A program made the position numbers and the translations under genes. The notes under the pieces were generated by a model. It saw only the letters and a program-made list of their open reading frames with translations, was not told where the DNA came from and searched no databases. Source: Mycetocola lacteus (GTDB lineage Bacteria > Actinomycetota > Actinomycetes > Actinomycetales > Microbacteriaceae). Taken from it: a stretch of 64,000 nucleotides of DNA. The stretch covers positions 186,001 to 250,000 of the forward strand of contig NZ_RCUY01000002.1 of NCBI RefSeq assembly GCF_003667575.1, written 5' to 3'. Shown piece after piece: positions 25,436-34,525 of the stretch; positions within the stretch are counted from its first letter, which is position 1; the number at the start of each line of letters is the position of its first letter.

Positions 25436-27202
25436 CTATGCCTCGCCCACCTCGGGGGCTTCCAGGCGCACGCGGTCGGCCGAGACGTCGTCCGGCTGCT
25501 CCTGGGAGGCGCGCTCGGCCTTGACCCGCTCAAGGTACAGGTCGGTTTCCTTCTGCACACGGGCAGCGTCCCAGCCCAGGGCGTCGCCGAGGAGCTTGGC
25601 GGCCACCGGGGCGGCCGAAACCCCGCGGTCCCACGCCTCGATCGAGATGCGGGTGCGGCGGGCCAGGACGTCGTCGAGGTGCAGCGCGCCCTCGTGGGTG
25701 GCCGCGTAGACAACCTCGGCACCCAGATAGTCGTCGGCACCGGGCAGCGGCTCCCCGAGTTCGGGACGCTCACGGATCAGGTCGAGGACCTCATCGGCGA
25801 GTGTGCCGTAACGGTTCAGCAGGTGCTCGATCCGGGCCGGGTGCACGTCGAACGCACGGGCGATCTTGGCGCGCTTATTCCACGCGGCCTGATAGCCCTC
25901 GGCCCCCACCAGCGAGATGTTCTCGGTCGCGGACTTGGGGATCTTGCCATCTAGCGCATCCACCGCCGCATCCACCGCGTCCTTGGCCATGACCCGATAG
26001 GTGGTCCACTTTCCGCCGGCCACGACCACGAGCCCCGGGACCGAGTGAGTCACGATGTGCTCGCGCGAGAGCTTCGAGGTCTGATCGCTCTCGCCCGCCA
26101 GCAGCGGACGCAGGCCCGCGTAGACACCCTCGACATCGTCCCGGGTGAGCGGAACCGCGAGGATCTTATTGACGTGCTCCAGCAGGTAGTCGATATCCGC
26201 GGCGGTTGCGGCAGGATGCGCCTTGTCCAGGTCCCAGTCGGTGTCGGTGGTGCCGATCAGCCAGTGCCGGCCCCAGGGAATCACAAACAGCACACTCTTC
26301 TCGGTGCGCAGCAGCAGACCCATGTTGGACTGGAAGCGATCGCGCGGCACCACCAGGTGGATGCCCTTGGACGCGCGCACCTTGAACTGCCCGCGCTCGC
26401 CCACGAGCGCCTGGGTGTCATCGGTCCACACACCGGTGGCGTTCACGACCTGCTTGGCGCGCACCTCGAAGTGCTCGCCGGTCTCCAGGTCGTGTGCCTT
26501 CACGCCCACCACGCGCTGTCCCACCTTGAGGAAGCCCTCAACCCGCACGCGGCTCGCGGCGTGCGCGCCGTAGCTCGCGGCGGTCCGTACCAGGGAGGCC
26601 ACATAGCGGGCGTCGTCCACCTGGGCGTCGTAGTAGGTAAGGCCGCCGACAAACGCGTTATTGCGCAGCGACGGGATCGCCCGCTGCACCTGTCGTTTGC
26701 TCAGGTGCCGGTGGTGCGGCACCCCCGGCGGACGGCCGCCGGTGTAGGAGAAGATGTCGTACAGCATCATGCCGGCACCGATGTAGAAGCGCTCAAACAC
26801 CGGCCGGTTCAGGGGGTAGAGGAAGCGCACGGGCTTCACCAGGTGCGGGGCCAGACGCTGCAGCAGCAGGCCACGCTCGATCAGGGCTTCGCGCACCAGA
26901 CGGAAGTCGAGCTGTTCCAGATAGCGGATGCCACCGTGCACCAGCTTGGAGGAGCGGCTGGAGGTTCCACTGGCCCAGTCGCGAGCCTCGAGGATTCCGG
27001 TGCTCAGGCCACGGGTGACTGCGTCCAGTGCCGATCCGGCACCCACGATTCCGCCACCCACCACCAGAACGTCGAGCTCACGCTCCTTGAGTGCCTCGAT
27101 CGCGGCCGAGCGCTGTTCCGGGCCGAGCCCCACACGCCGCGGCTCCTCCGCACGGGACCCCTGTCCCGCCGTCGACTTCGTGGACTTTTTTTCCGCTGCC
27201 AT
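25436..27202 (-). CDS. glpD: aerobic glycerol-3-phosphate dehydrogenase
   Basis: FAD-dependent, membrane-associated enzyme oxidising sn-glycerol 3-phosphate to dihydroxyacetone phosphate and passing electrons to the quinone pool. The dinucleotide fold is DVLVVGGGIVGAGSALDAVTRG; SRSSKLVHGGIRYLEQLDFRLVREAL is the family FAD signature. PWGRHWLIGTTDTDWD and the C-terminal DAO_C domain follow. The ATG at 27202 follows GGGAGGG; a start at 27247 would add residues without support. It ends with a polar ~40-residue tail beyond the DAO_C domain. No glpF or glpK lies next to it. 588 aa, normal length. Confidence 0.94.
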   Translation of the reverse strand: MAAEKKSTKSTAGQGSRAEEPRRVGLGPEQRSAAIEALKERELDVLVVGGGIVGAGSALDAVTRGLSTGILEARDWASGTSSRSSKLVHGGIRYLEQLDFRLVREALIERGLLLQRLAPHLVKPVRFLYPLNRPVFERFYIGAGMMLYDIFSYTGGRPPGVPHHRHLSKRQVQRAIPSLRNNAFVGGLTYYDAQVDDARYVASLVRTAASYGAHAASRVRVEGFLKVGQRVVGVKAHDLETGEHFEVRAKQVVNATGVWTDDTQALVGERGQFKVRASKGIHLVVPRDRFQSNMGLLLRTEKSVLFVIPWGRHWLIGTTDTDWDLDKAHPAATAADIDYLLEHVNKILAVPLTRDDVEGVYAGLRPLLAGESDQTSKLSREHIVTHSVPGLVVVAGGKWTTYRVMAKDAVDAAVDALDGKIPKSATENISLVGAEGYQAAWNKRAKIARAFDVHPARIEHLLNRYGTLADEVLDLIRERPELGEPLPGADDYLGAEVVYAATHEGALHLDDVLARRTRISIEAWDRGVSAAPVAAKLLGDALGWDAARVQKETDLYLERVKAERASQEQPDDVSADRVRLEAPEVGEA

Positions 27203-27412
27203 GTGCCCTCCCTCGGTGGTGGGAACCGGCAAGCCGATTCCGGCCAAGCTGATTGCGGGCGACCGGAACGGTCACACCGCCACCACCGAGCCTAGCCAGT
27301 CGCGCAGGCAGAAACCAGGGGTCCACTCGAAATTCTGGGCAATTACCGAGCGTGCAGAACGATACCGCCCGGCGTGCACCGCGTATGGCCCGATCCCCCG
27401 CGGAAAACCACA

Positions 27413-27444
27413 AATGCGCCGCCCCGAAGTGGGGACGACGCATT
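27413..27444 (-). terminator. terminator after guaB3
   Basis: Interrupted hairpin (AATGCG..CCCC GAAGT GGGG..CGCATT) about 30 bases past the guaB3 stop. Confidence 0.65.
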
Positions 27445-27474
27445 CGTGAGCGGTGCCGTAACACCGCGGAAGTG

Positions 27475-28593
27475 TTACATCGAGCGGCGGGTGACCAGCG
27501 GTGCGCGCTGGAACTCCTTGAGGTCCGAGTATCCGGTGGTTGCCATCGCTCGACGCAGGGCGCCGGTGAGGTTCGCGGTGCCCTCGGAGCTGGATGCCGG
27601 GCCGTGGAAGATCTCCTCGAAGGTTCCCACGGTGCCCACCTCGACGCGGCGGCCACGCGGGACCTGCGGGTGGTAGGCCTCGGCACCCCAGTGGTAGCCG
27701 TGTCCGGGAGCGTCGGTCGCGCGGGCCAGGGTGGTACCCAGCATCACGGCGTCGGCACCGCAGGCGATGGCCTTGACGATGTCACCCGAGGAACCCAGGC
27801 CACCATCGGCGATGACCTGCACGTAGCGTCCACCGGACTCCACCATGTAGTCACGGCGAGCGCCGGCCACATCGGCGACGGCGGTAGCCATCGGCGCGTG
27901 GATACCCAAAGTTGCACGAGTGTTCGAGGCCGCACCGCCACCGAAGCCCACCAGCACACCGGCAGCACCGGTACGCATCAGGTGCAGGGCGGTGGTGTAG
28001 GTGGCGGCGCCACCCACGATGACCGGCACGTCGAGCTCGTAGATGAACTTCTTCAGGTTCAGCGGCTCGGACTCCTTGGACACGTGCTCGGCGGACACGG
28101 TGGTGCCACGGATCACGAAGATGTCGACACCCGCGGCAACCACGGTGTCGGAAAGCTCCTGGGTACGCTGCGGCGAGAGCGCGGCGGCAACGGGAACACC
28201 GGCGGCGCGGATCTCGGCGATGCGCGCGGTCACCAGCTCGGGGATGATCGGGGCGGAGTAGATCTCCTGCATGCGCTTGGTGGCACGCTCGGCGGGCAGC
28301 TCGGCGATTTCGGCCAGCAGTACCTCGGGGTTCTCGTAGCGGGTCCAGAGGCCCTCGAGGTCGAGAACACCCAGGCCACCGAGCTTGCCGATGGTGATGG
28401 CCGAGGTCGGCGAGACGACCGAGTCCATGGGGGCGGCAATGAAGGGGGTGTCGAAGGTGAAGGCGTCGATCTCCCAGCTCACCGAGACGTCGCGGTGATC
28501 GCGGGTACGCCGGTCCGGGACGATGGCAACATCGTCGAATCCAAATACGCCACGGGCGCGCTTACCGACACCGATCTCAATTTCATTACTCAC
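27475..28593 (-). CDS. guaB3: GuaB3-type IMP dehydrogenase-related protein lacking the catalytic Cys
   Basis: A 372-residue TIM-barrel protein of the IMPDH/GMP-reductase superfamily, without CBS domains, matching the actinobacterial GuaB3 group (FGFDDVAIVPDRRTRDHRDVSVSWEID; RRDYMVESGGRYVQVIADGG; SGDIVKAIACGADAVMLG). In true IMP dehydrogenases a loop Cys forms the covalent intermediate (CTTR; see guaB Cys312). Here the equivalent loop reads GGGAASNTR with Ser223 in its place. The IMP-binding and flap regions look otherwise preserved. It may therefore not carry out the normal IMPDH reaction; a reductase, regulatory or other role is possible. The canonical guaB is separate at 46722. Monocistronic. 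Confidence 0.88.
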   Translation of the reverse strand: MSNEIEIGVGKRARGVFGFDDVAIVPDRRTRDHRDVSVSWEIDAFTFDTPFIAAPMDSVVSPTSAITIGKLGGLGVLDLEGLWTRYENPEVLLAEIAELPAERATKRMQEIYSAPIIPELVTARIAEIRAAGVPVAAALSPQRTQELSDTVVAAGVDIFVIRGTTVSAEHVSKESEPLNLKKFIYELDVPVIVGGAATYTTALHLMRTGAAGVLVGFGGGAASNTRATLGIHAPMATAVADVAGARRDYMVESGGRYVQVIADGGLGSSGDIVKAIACGADAVMLGTTLARATDAPGHGYHWGAEAYHPQVPRGRRVEVGTVGTFEEIFHGPASSSEGTANLTGALRRAMATTGYSDLKEFQRAPLVTRRSM

Positions 28594-28780
28594 CCGTATA
28601 GCCTACCGTGCCCGCGACACAGCGCCCATCGGGTCGTGATAATCGGGGCAAAATCCCGTGCTCGGACGCGCGTGCCATACGGGTATCACTCCACAAAATT
28701 CTCCGCAAAACCCCTAGCCAAACGGGCGATATGCCCGATAGCGTGGGGCACAAATCTTGAGGGAAGGGGCCCGATAGACG

Positions 28781-30907
28781 ATGACGTCTCAGCACGTACA
28801 CCGCACACCGATCCTGCGCGCCCTAACCCTCCTCATTGCAGTGTGCGCGCTGGTCGCCGGATACCTCGTGGCCGGGCCCACCGCCCCTGCCCGGGCCATG
28901 ACGCAGGTGGGAACCGCGAGTGGATACCCCGGAGACACCGTTCAGGTCCAGGTACAGAACACAATTGCCGGGGCACCCAATACCGGATGGACAATCAACG
29001 CCCCGGTGGGCACCAGCATCGTGAGCGCCGTCGGATCCTCGGCGAGCGGCTCGACGTCGTTTGGCTGCACCCCCACCGCATCGGGCGTCTCCTGCGGCCC
29101 CTCGAGTGCCGGCGGCTGGGCGGCCGGCAACATCGTGACCCTGCAGGTCCGCATCAACGACAATCGGGCGGCGGGAACCGCGCTCGGGGTGAGCTTCATC
29201 CCCGGCGATGAGGGCGTGTACCGGATCACCGTGCTTGCTCCGCCCGCACCCATCATTCAGACGCCCGCCCCCGGGACGCGCTCACTCGAGACCCAGCCCA
29301 CGATCACCGGCACCAAACGCGCGGGCAACGCCGCGGCGATCACCATCGATGGCGCTCCCGCGTGCACCATCCCGGCCAGCTCAGCCACGACCTGGACCTG
29401 CCTGGCACCCGCGCCCCTTACACCCGGGACGCACACGTTCAGCGCCACCCAGACCAGTCCGGCGGGAGACGTCTCCCCCGCCTCGGACGCCAGCACCTAT
29501 GAGGTGCTCGAACCCGCGGCGCTCACCCTGACTCAGGGCGGCCCGGAAACGGCCGTCCCCACCGTGGCGCTAACCCGTACCCTATCCATCACGAATGGCG
29601 GTCCGGGGGCCGCCACGGACACCAGCGTCACGCTCTCCCTGGGCGGTTTTCCGGCCACCGCCTGCCGCGTAGGCACGACCGCCGTGGACTGTGCCACACT
29701 CACCGCGGGGCGGGCACTGGGGACGCTCGCCACGGGGCAAAACGTCGAGCTGAGTATTGATGGGACCGTGCCCGCGGACACCGCGGCGGGCACCACCTAC
29801 CCGCTTTCAGCCACACTCGCCTCGATCAACGACGCGGCCTCCCCGATCACATCCGCCGCCACCCTCACCGTGGCGGCCCCCGAGCCTCCGCGCATCCTGG
29901 CCCCCGAACCCGGTGGCAGCACCACGCTGACCGCACCGGAGATCTCCGGAAACGCCGCCCTGCCGGGGGCACGCGTGGAGGTTTCGGGCCCCAACGGAAT
30001 CGTGTGTACAGCGACCGCATCGGCCACCGGCACCTGGGCCTGCACCCCAGCCACCTCCTTTGCCCTTGGTGGGGTGAAACTCTCGATCACCCAGAGTCTC
30101 GGCGGCCTCACATCCGCACCCATGGAGTCGACCTTCACCGTGATCGAGACGCCGCGGGTTCCGCCGCCACTCACTCCGCCTCCCACAACCGCCCCGGGCC
30201 CTCCGGCTCCGCGTCCCACACCGGGAACGGGTGCCTCGCCGCGGCCGCAGCCAACCCCGCCCCCTACGTTGCCGCCCACCGCGCCGATGGTGCCCCCGGA
30301 GGAATCTCCCGCCCCGACGCCGGAACCCGGCTCTCCTGCCCAGGCTCGGATTAGCGCGCTACCGATGGACCTCTCCTTCGCCGCCAGCCGAATCGATCCC
30401 GGAACCGTCGGCGTCATGCGCGGAACGCTGGGCCCCAACAGGGTCGATGAGGCGGTCACCGTGAGGTTCTCGGGGCGCACGGACTCGGGCATGATCTACC
30501 GCGCGGTCACCCTGCGCGACGACGGCCGGTGTGCGGTGCTCACCCTGACCTTTAGCTGCACGATCACGCTGGAGCCCGGCCAGTCGGCGGCCGTCGAGAT
30601 CTACCTCTACGCCGATGCACTCAATGCCCCCGACATCGCCCGGCAGCAGTTCACCACCACCACAAACCTCACCGCACAGGCGAACAGTCAGACCTCCACC
30701 ATCCCCGTGGGCCTCCAGAACGAATCCGCCGCATTGGCGTCAACCTTCTCCACCTTCCCCATTGCCACCTTCCCCGGTGCGCTGATTCCGCTGCTGGCGC
30801 TCCTGCTCCTCGCACTCGCGGCGACCGAAACCGAAAAACGTCGACGCCGTCCCCGCCCGTCCGACTCGAAACCAACCGCCACCAATCCCCCTCGGAGTGA
30901 ATCATGA
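28781..30907 (+). CDS. large secreted/membrane-anchored protein with Ig-like repeats
   Basis: A 708-residue surface protein. Signal peptide about residues 1-39 (LTLLIAVCALVAGYLVAGPTAPARA). An N-terminal domain with VGTASGYPGDTVQVQVQN is followed by bacterial Ig-like modules (IIQTPAPGTRSLETQPTITGTKRAGNAAAITIDG; ILAPEPGGSTTLTAPEISGNAALPGARVEV) around a DUF11-like module (LTLTQGGPETAVPTVALTRTLSITNGGPGAATDT). A ~70-residue Pro-rich hinge (430-500), another beta-domain and a C-terminal helix with RRRRPRPSD tail complete it. There is no LPXTG motif, so it should stay membrane-anchored. ATGA overlap with the next gene indicates a two-gene operon. Function unknown; adhesion or envelope structure is a guess. 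Confidence 0.8.
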   Translation: MTSQHVHRTPILRALTLLIAVCALVAGYLVAGPTAPARAMTQVGTASGYPGDTVQVQVQNTIAGAPNTGWTINAPVGTSIVSAVGSSASGSTSFGCTPTASGVSCGPSSAGGWAAGNIVTLQVRINDNRAAGTALGVSFIPGDEGVYRITVLAPPAPIIQTPAPGTRSLETQPTITGTKRAGNAAAITIDGAPACTIPASSATTWTCLAPAPLTPGTHTFSATQTSPAGDVSPASDASTYEVLEPAALTLTQGGPETAVPTVALTRTLSITNGGPGAATDTSVTLSLGGFPATACRVGTTAVDCATLTAGRALGTLATGQNVELSIDGTVPADTAAGTTYPLSATLASINDAASPITSAATLTVAAPEPPRILAPEPGGSTTLTAPEISGNAALPGARVEVSGPNGIVCTATASATGTWACTPATSFALGGVKLSITQSLGGLTSAPMESTFTVIETPRVPPPLTPPPTTAPGPPAPRPTPGTGASPRPQPTPPPTLPPTAPMVPPEESPAPTPEPGSPAQARISALPMDLSFAASRIDPGTVGVMRGTLGPNRVDEAVTVRFSGRTDSGMIYRAVTLRDDGRCAVLTLTFSCTITLEPGQSAAVEIYLYADALNAPDIARQQFTTTTNLTAQANSQTSTIPVGLQNESAALASTFSTFPIATFPGALIPLLALLLLALAATETEKRRRRPRPSDSKPTATNPPRSES

Positions 30908-31833
30908 CGTCTCCCGATGACACCGTCCCCGTGACCACACGGCGCAATCCGGCACCGATTATCCTCGGCGTGGTGGTGGCCGTATTGGTCATCTACTACA
31001 TCATTGTGGCGTTCTCCGGGGTGCTCCAGAGCACCACCAAGGTGCCCATCAGCGGCGACAACAAGGCCACCTCAAGCGATTACCTCACGCTGCAGATGAA
31101 GGTGCAGGATGTGGACCTTGGCAACCGGGTGATCCAGGCGAATGTTTTGCCGATTGCTCATGGATCGCTGCTGGGTGCCAAGGCAGGCGAGATTTCCGAG
31201 GGGCTGCGGATCGAGGTGTCCAGCGGCGGCGTGACCACCTCGGTGGTGACCTTCCCGGGCGAATCGGTGGTCAACCCCACATCGGTCACCCTGGCTCTGG
31301 ATCGCGGCGACACCGCCTACCCCTTCGATCAGCCCTTCGCGGATTTCCAGCTGAGCGTACAGGAGGAGGACACCGGTAAGGCGGTGCCCTTCGAGGTTGA
31401 TCTCACCAACTCGGCGCGACCCTGGGTCCTCAATGCACACCTGAGCGACGCCGGGGTGACCGACGGGAAGACGCTCTTCCCGATCACCATCGAGGGCAGC
31501 CGAGACGCGCTGAGCATCACCCTGGTGGGGTTCTACGTCCTGGCTATCCTGCTGACGACCCTGATGGCCGTGGTCACGATTGGGAGCGCGCTGATCAAGC
31601 GCAAGCTGGAATTCTCCAACGTGATCTGGCTCTCGGCCACGATGCTCTCCTTCCCTGCCCTGCGCAGCGCGATGCCCGGGGCACCGCCGATCGGCACCAC
31701 GATGGACTTCCTGATCCTGTTCCCCTGCCTGTGCCTGGTGGCCGGCATGCTCGTCTGGACCGGGGCACACCTGCTGTGGCGGGAAAGCTCGCTCCTACGC
31801 ACCCGTCACATTCCACACGGCTCCGAAGACTAA
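30904..31833 (+). CDS. DUF4436 family membrane protein
   Basis: A 309-residue protein with an N-terminal helix (IILGVVVAVLVIYYIIVAFSG), an extracytoplasmic beta-rich domain of about 170 residues and three C-terminal helices (from ITLVGFYVLAILLTTLMAVVTIGSALI onwards). This layout and the pattern PFDQPFADFQL match DUF4436 proteins of actinobacteria. It overlaps the preceding surface-protein gene by four bases (ATGA), so the two probably act together at the membrane. Function not established. Confidence 0.82.
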   Translation: MTSPDDTVPVTTRRNPAPIILGVVVAVLVIYYIIVAFSGVLQSTTKVPISGDNKATSSDYLTLQMKVQDVDLGNRVIQANVLPIAHGSLLGAKAGEISEGLRIEVSSGGVTTSVVTFPGESVVNPTSVTLALDRGDTAYPFDQPFADFQLSVQEEDTGKAVPFEVDLTNSARPWVLNAHLSDAGVTDGKTLFPITIEGSRDALSITLVGFYVLAILLTTLMAVVTIGSALIKRKLEFSNVIWLSATMLSFPALRSAMPGAPPIGTTMDFLILFPCLCLVAGMLVWTGAHLLWRESSLLRTRHIPHGSED

Positions 31834-31845
31834 CCGAGCCCGCCA

Positions 31846-31882
31846 GACGCCGCACGGCCCTCCCCCCGGAGCGTGCGGCGTT
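31846..31882 (+). terminator. intrinsic terminator
   Basis: Stem GACGCCGCACG...CGTGCGGCGTT with a 15-base loop, 13 bases after the DUF4436 stop and facing the convergent rpmJ. Confidence 0.75.
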
Positions 31883-31907
31883 TGGTGTGTGTGGCGGTTG
31901 GTGAGCG

Positions 31908-32030
31908 CTAGCCCTGACGACCCTTGAAGCGCGGGTTGATCTTATTGATCACAAACGTGCGGCCGCGGCGGCGAACCACCTGCGATCCCGGCTGATTCTT
32001 GAGCGATTTGAGGGATGAACGAACCTTCAT
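31908..32030 (-). CDS. rpmJ: cysteine-free (zinc-independent) ribosomal protein L36 paralogue
   Basis: A 40-residue basic protein ([15 protein letters not shown]...[20 protein letters not shown]), the YkgO-like form of L36. The usual zinc-ribbon cysteines and histidine of L36 are absent, so it can replace the zinc protein in the ribosome when zinc is scarce. AAGGAAA lies four bases before the ATG at 32028-32030. It is divergent from a CobW-like gene and shares with it a Zur-type palindrome at 32047-32061, which fits derepression under zinc starvation. A zinc-containing L36 gene is expected elsewhere in the genome. Confidence 0.93.
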   Translation of the reverse strand: MKVRSSLKSLKNQPGSQVVRRRGRTFVINKINPRFKGRQG

Positions 32031-32046
32031 CGAATTTCCTTACTAT

Positions 32047-32061
32047 TGAGAACTGTTATCA
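32047..32061. promoter_or_regulatory. putative Zur box
   Basis: TGAGAACTGTTATCA, an imperfect palindrome fitting TGANAA-N3-TTNTCA, like actinobacterial Zur operators. It lies in the 78-base gap between rpmJ and the CobW-like gene, 17 bases upstream of the rpmJ start, and can serve both. Confidence 0.72.
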
Positions 32062-32108
32062 TTAACATACACCGACGACCCTCGTCGGGGAACAGCAAGG
32101 GAGAATCG

Positions 32109-33173
32109 GTGGATCAGGTAGACGTGGTTGCGGTGGTGGGGGCGTGCGCGCCGGAACGGGCACTGTACGCGCGCAGACTCTCGGAGGAGTCCGGGCGCGC
32201 GCTGATTCCCGCCGCACACCTGAGCCGGCCGTCCGCCGTCGACGCACTCACCTGGGCCGAAACCTCGGCGGATGGATCCGCGACCGTGGACGTCTCGGCC
32301 GGCGTCGTGGTTGAGTGCCCGGCCACGGCCTCGGCGATCGAACTCATCGGGGCCCTCACCGACCCCGCGGCACACACGCGCCTGGGCGCGGTCATCTGCG
32401 TGGTGGATGCCGCCCATTTACTGGACGACCTCGCCGCCGAAGACTTCATCGTGACCGCCCGCACACCCACCGGCCAGCCCCGCGAATTCACCGCCCGGGC
32501 CCTGCTCACGGTCACCCAGCTTGAATACGCCTCAACCATCGTGCTGGTCAACTGGGACGTGCTCAGCACCCCCGATCTTTCGACCGTGATGGCGCTGGTG
32601 AGCACCCTGAGCCCGCGCGCCCGGCTGCGCCTGCACGTGGATACCATTGACCCGATCTCTGTGGGTCCCGCCTACGCCGCCGCCCAGGACCGCGCGGGAT
32701 GGGTCAGCATCCTCAACGAGGACGCCGCCCCCCACATGACCGACCGTCGGGTGAGCACCCTGCGCTACCAGCAGCTGCGTCCGCTGCACCCCGGGCGACT
32801 CCAGCGGATGCTGGATGAGCGGATCGAACCGGGTGAGTTTGGCCTGATCGTTCGCTCGGCGGGATTCTGCCGCTTCGCGACCCGCCCCGGCGAGACGATG
32901 CAGTGGGAGCACGTGGGGTGCACGATCGCGTTCCAGGTCCTCTCGGAGCACGACCGTCTGGTGGGCATCGACGATCATCCGGCCGCGGAGGAACTCATGT
33001 CCGTCGGCCAGGACCTGGCCTTCATCGGTCTCGACCTGGACCTCGACGCCCTCACCCGCTCGCTCGACGATGCCGCCCTCACCGACGCCGAGCTTGAGGC
33101 CGGACCGACCACCTGGGCACGGTTCCCCGACCCGTTCCCGACCTGGTCCCCGGCCGAAAACACCGCCGATTAG
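32109..33173 (+). CDS. CobW/COG0523-like protein with degenerate GTPase motifs
   Basis: A 354-residue protein paired with the zinc-independent L36. The C-terminal third resembles CobW_C (RRVSTLRYQQLRPLHPGRLQRML...GLIVRSAGFCRFATRPGETMQWEHVGCTIAF), and the N-terminal part keeps the general CobW layout (VVECPATASAIELI; GAVICVVDAAHLL; ASTIVLVNWDVL). However, where a P-loop GxxxxGKT is expected the sequence reads VVGACAPERALYA, and the CxCC metal site is absent. It is thus unlikely to be a normal GTP-dependent metallochaperone. GTG start 32109 follows AAGGGAG; an ATG at 32046 would lie inside the Zur-box region and is rejected. Expected to be zinc-responsive through the shared box. Confidence 0.78.
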   Translation: MDQVDVVAVVGACAPERALYARRLSEESGRALIPAAHLSRPSAVDALTWAETSADGSATVDVSAGVVVECPATASAIELIGALTDPAAHTRLGAVICVVDAAHLLDDLAAEDFIVTARTPTGQPREFTARALLTVTQLEYASTIVLVNWDVLSTPDLSTVMALVSTLSPRARLRLHVDTIDPISVGPAYAAAQDRAGWVSILNEDAAPHMTDRRVSTLRYQQLRPLHPGRLQRMLDERIEPGEFGLIVRSAGFCRFATRPGETMQWEHVGCTIAFQVLSEHDRLVGIDDHPAAEELMSVGQDLAFIGLDLDLDALTRSLDDAALTDAELEAGPTTWARFPDPFPTWSPAENTAD

Positions 33174-33238
33174 CGCTTACCCCGGGTAAGCTGGCCGCAG
33201 GTGCAGCCACACATCCGACCCGGTATAAGGAGAGTCCG

Positions 33239-34525
33239 ATGCCCCCCTTAGTGTTAATCGGACTGGCGGCTGTCACGGTGTGGTCCCTCGTCTCCCACCG
33301 ATTCGAACGCTGGGGAATCGCCGGTCCGGCCGTACTGATCGCCCTCGGAGCCCTGACCACGGTCTGGAATGTTCCGGCTTTTGCCGCGGCCATCGACACC
33401 GAGGTGAGCTCACGCGTGGTCGAGCTGATCCTCGCCATTCTGCTGTTCACCGACGCGATGGAGGTACGCGGTCGCGGCCTGTTTGGCGGGGAACGAAACG
33501 CGACGCTGCGACTGCTGCTGATCGCGCTCCCCCTTGCCATCATGCTCGCGGCACTGATCAGTGTCTTTCTGGTTCCCGACGCGCTGCTGGTCGCCCTGGT
33601 CATCGCCTGTGTGGTGATGCCGATCGATTTGGCACCCGCCGCTCGGATGCTGCGGCTCGGCAGCCTGCCCCCGCGGGTGCGCTCGATCCTCACCATCGAG
33701 GGGGGCTATAACGACGGCCTGGTTGCCCCGTTCTTTGGCATGTCGCTGGCGGTATCCGTGGCCATCACTAAGGCGATCGAGGCCCAGCCCGGAGATCAGA
33801 ACCGGATCCTCGATCAGGGTGCCGAGGATTTCGCGCGAGTGTTCGCAAATGCCGCGCCGTCGATCCTGGCGGCCATTGCCGTGGGTATCACACTCGGGAC
33901 CTGCCTGGGGCTGGCGGTGCGCCACCTCCACCGAATCGGCTGGGCCAGCGATGCGGGGATCCGGCTGGTCACCATGCTCCTGCCGCTCATCGCGTTTGGA
34001 ACCGCCGCCGTCATCCCCGAGATCAACGCCAACGGCTTTGTGGCCGCCTTTGTGACCGGGCTCGCGTATCGCATCATGAGAACCCGGGGGATGGAGGTGC
34101 GGTCGATCCCCCACACCGAACTTCGATTTATCGACGAGGTGGGGGTACTCACCACAAACTTGGTGTGGTTCATGCTCGGCGGCACCATGTTGGTTGCGTT
34201 TTCCGGCGGGGTGGAGTGGGCACTCATCGTGTTTGCCCTGCTCTCGCTCACGCTCCTGCGCATCGGCCCCGTCTATCTGTCGCTCCTGCGGAGCACCGTT
34301 GGCCGTCGCGATCGACTCCTCATCGGCGCGCTCGGCCCGCGCGGCACGGCCTCGATCGTCTTCGCGCTCCTCGCCTACAATGCGTTGCCCTCCGGCAGCA
34401 CGGAGGCCGATTATGTGTTGATGATCGCCGTCGCCACCGTGGTCGGGAGCGTCCTCATCCACGGTGTTGTTGCACCGGCGGTGCTCAGCGAAATCGACCG
34501 CCGGCGAGGCCCGGCCGCAAACTAG
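33239..34525 (+). CDS. CPA1-type cation:proton antiporter
   Basis: Membrane antiporter exchanging Na+ or K+ for protons. About 12 hydrophobic segments span the 428 residues. Family landmarks are CVVMPIDLAPAARMLRLG, the NDG motif in IEGGYNDGLVAPFFG (the Asp belongs to the ion site in CPA1 proteins) and GPRGTASIVFALLAYN near the end. AAGGAGA lies seven bases before the ATG. No long cytoplasmic C-terminal tail. Convergent with the IclR gene, with only about 30 bases between the stops. Ion specificity cannot be assigned. Confidence 0.9.
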   Translation: MPPLVLIGLAAVTVWSLVSHRFERWGIAGPAVLIALGALTTVWNVPAFAAAIDTEVSSRVVELILAILLFTDAMEVRGRGLFGGERNATLRLLLIALPLAIMLAALISVFLVPDALLVALVIACVVMPIDLAPAARMLRLGSLPPRVRSILTIEGGYNDGLVAPFFGMSLAVSVAITKAIEAQPGDQNRILDQGAEDFARVFANAAPSILAAIAVGITLGTCLGLAVRHLHRIGWASDAGIRLVTMLLPLIAFGTAAVIPEINANGFVAAFVTGLAYRIMRTRGMEVRSIPHTELRFIDEVGVLTTNLVWFMLGGTMLVAFSGGVEWALIVFALLSLTLLRIGPVYLSLLRSTVGRRDRLLIGALGPRGTASIVFALLAYNALPSGSTEADYVLMIAVATVVGSVLIHGVVAPAVLSEIDRRRGPAAN

